Shown here piece after piece: positions 6,291-6,425 of a DNA stretch of 6,425 nt (its first letter is position 1; each line of letters begins with the position of its first letter). A program made the position numbers and the translations under genes. A model generated the notes under the pieces. It worked only from the letters and a program-made list of their open reading frames with translations. It did no database searches and was not told the DNA's origin. Source of the stretch: Thermoleophilia bacterium (lineage in GTDB: Bacteria; Actinomycetota; Thermoleophilia; Gaiellales; Gaiellaceae); assembly GCA_014534155.1 (NCBI GenBank), contig JACVSB010000104.1, forward strand, positions 1 through 6,425, written 5' to 3'.

Positions 6291-6425
6291 TCAGGTCTCG
6301 AGCGACTCGGCGAGGAGCGTCGAGACGTCCACGACGCGCAGGTCGCGGCCGGTGGAGCGGACGCCGTCGTCCAGCATGACCGTGCAGAACGGGCAGGCAA
6401 CGGCCAGGGTGCCGGCCCCCGTCTC
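6291..6425 (-). CDS. C-terminal fragment of HdrD/FadF-like (Fe-S)-binding oxidoreductase (partial)
   Basis: Only the last 44 codons are inside the window; the gene runs off the right edge. The visible tail has CPFC (residues 11-14 of the fragment), TVMLDDGVRS and a closing LRVVDVSTLLAESLET. This matches the end of cysteine-rich CCG-domain proteins (heterodisulfide reductase subunit D / glycolate oxidase GlcF / FadF-like), where the last CxxC of the second CCG motif is followed by a VxDxxxLLAE helix. Such proteins pass electrons between flavoproteins or ETF and quinones or other carriers. With so little sequence the subfamily cannot be fixed. It lies 151 nt upstream of the regulator's ATG, beyond the operon promoter, so it is probably a separate transcription unit. 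Confidence 0.7.
   Translation of the reverse strand, partial: ETGAGTLAVACPFCTVMLDDGVRSTGRDLRVVDVSTLLAESLET

Noticed and set aside
6188..6400. A 70-codon minus-strand frame near the right edge
   Set aside because: It is in a different frame from the Fe-S protein tail (CPFC motif), which is the convincing reading there, and it runs on into the intergenic region without any motif.
1..6425. CRISPR array, tRNA/rRNA genes, insertion sequences or phage attachment sites
   Set aside because: The window is almost fully occupied by coupled coding genes; no direct repeat series, tRNA-like cloverleaf or transposase was seen.

Overview
This is a high-GC (about two thirds or more G+C by eye) window in which every supportable gene lies on the minus strand. 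It holds one compact operon for corrinoid-dependent one-carbon (methyl) transfer, preceded by the C-terminal tail of an unrelated-looking iron-sulfur protein. The GC content, frequent GTG starts, a probable leaderless promoter and the HdrD/FadF-like Fe-S protein suggest a high-GC actinobacterium, perhaps Thermoleophilia-like. That placement is an inference; Chloroflexota or other high-GC groups are not excluded.

Layout in transcription order (right to left). (1) 6425-6291: last 44 residues of a heterodisulfide-reductase-like Fe-S protein. (2) About 6290-6140: intergenic region with a promoter and a perfect 20-bp palindrome that covers the proposed -10 box and ends one base before the next start codon. 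(3) 6139-5384: IclR-family regulator. (4) 5387-4722: B12-binding corrinoid protein, joined to the regulator by an ATGA overlap. (5) 4722-4654: a 69-nt spacer with two GC-rich hairpins that is also an exactly fitting 22-codon mini-ORF. (6) 4653-3799: pterin-binding methyltetrahydrofolate:corrinoid methyltransferase. (7) 3802-1967: 2Fe-2S/ASKHA reductive activator of corrinoid proteins (RACE). (8) 1970-1431: DUF1638 protein of unknown function. (9) 1440-4: pyrrolysine-free MttB-superfamily methyltransferase. Junctions 6/7 and 7/8 are both GTGA stop-start overlaps, and 8/9 overlap by 10 nt, so this looks like one translationally coupled unit.

How the parts should work together: the MttB homologue would take a methyl group from a substrate, probably a quaternary amine, and place it on Co(I) of the corrinoid protein. 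The pterin-binding enzyme would move it to tetrahydrofolate, feeding one-carbon metabolism. The RACE protein would use ATP and a low-potential electron to rescue corrinoid oxidised to Co(II). The IclR protein probably represses its own promoter, and so the whole operon, until an effector appears. The substrate and the role of the DUF1638 protein cannot be read from the sequence; these are the real unknowns. There is no transporter, no pyrrolysine machinery and no mobile element in the window.
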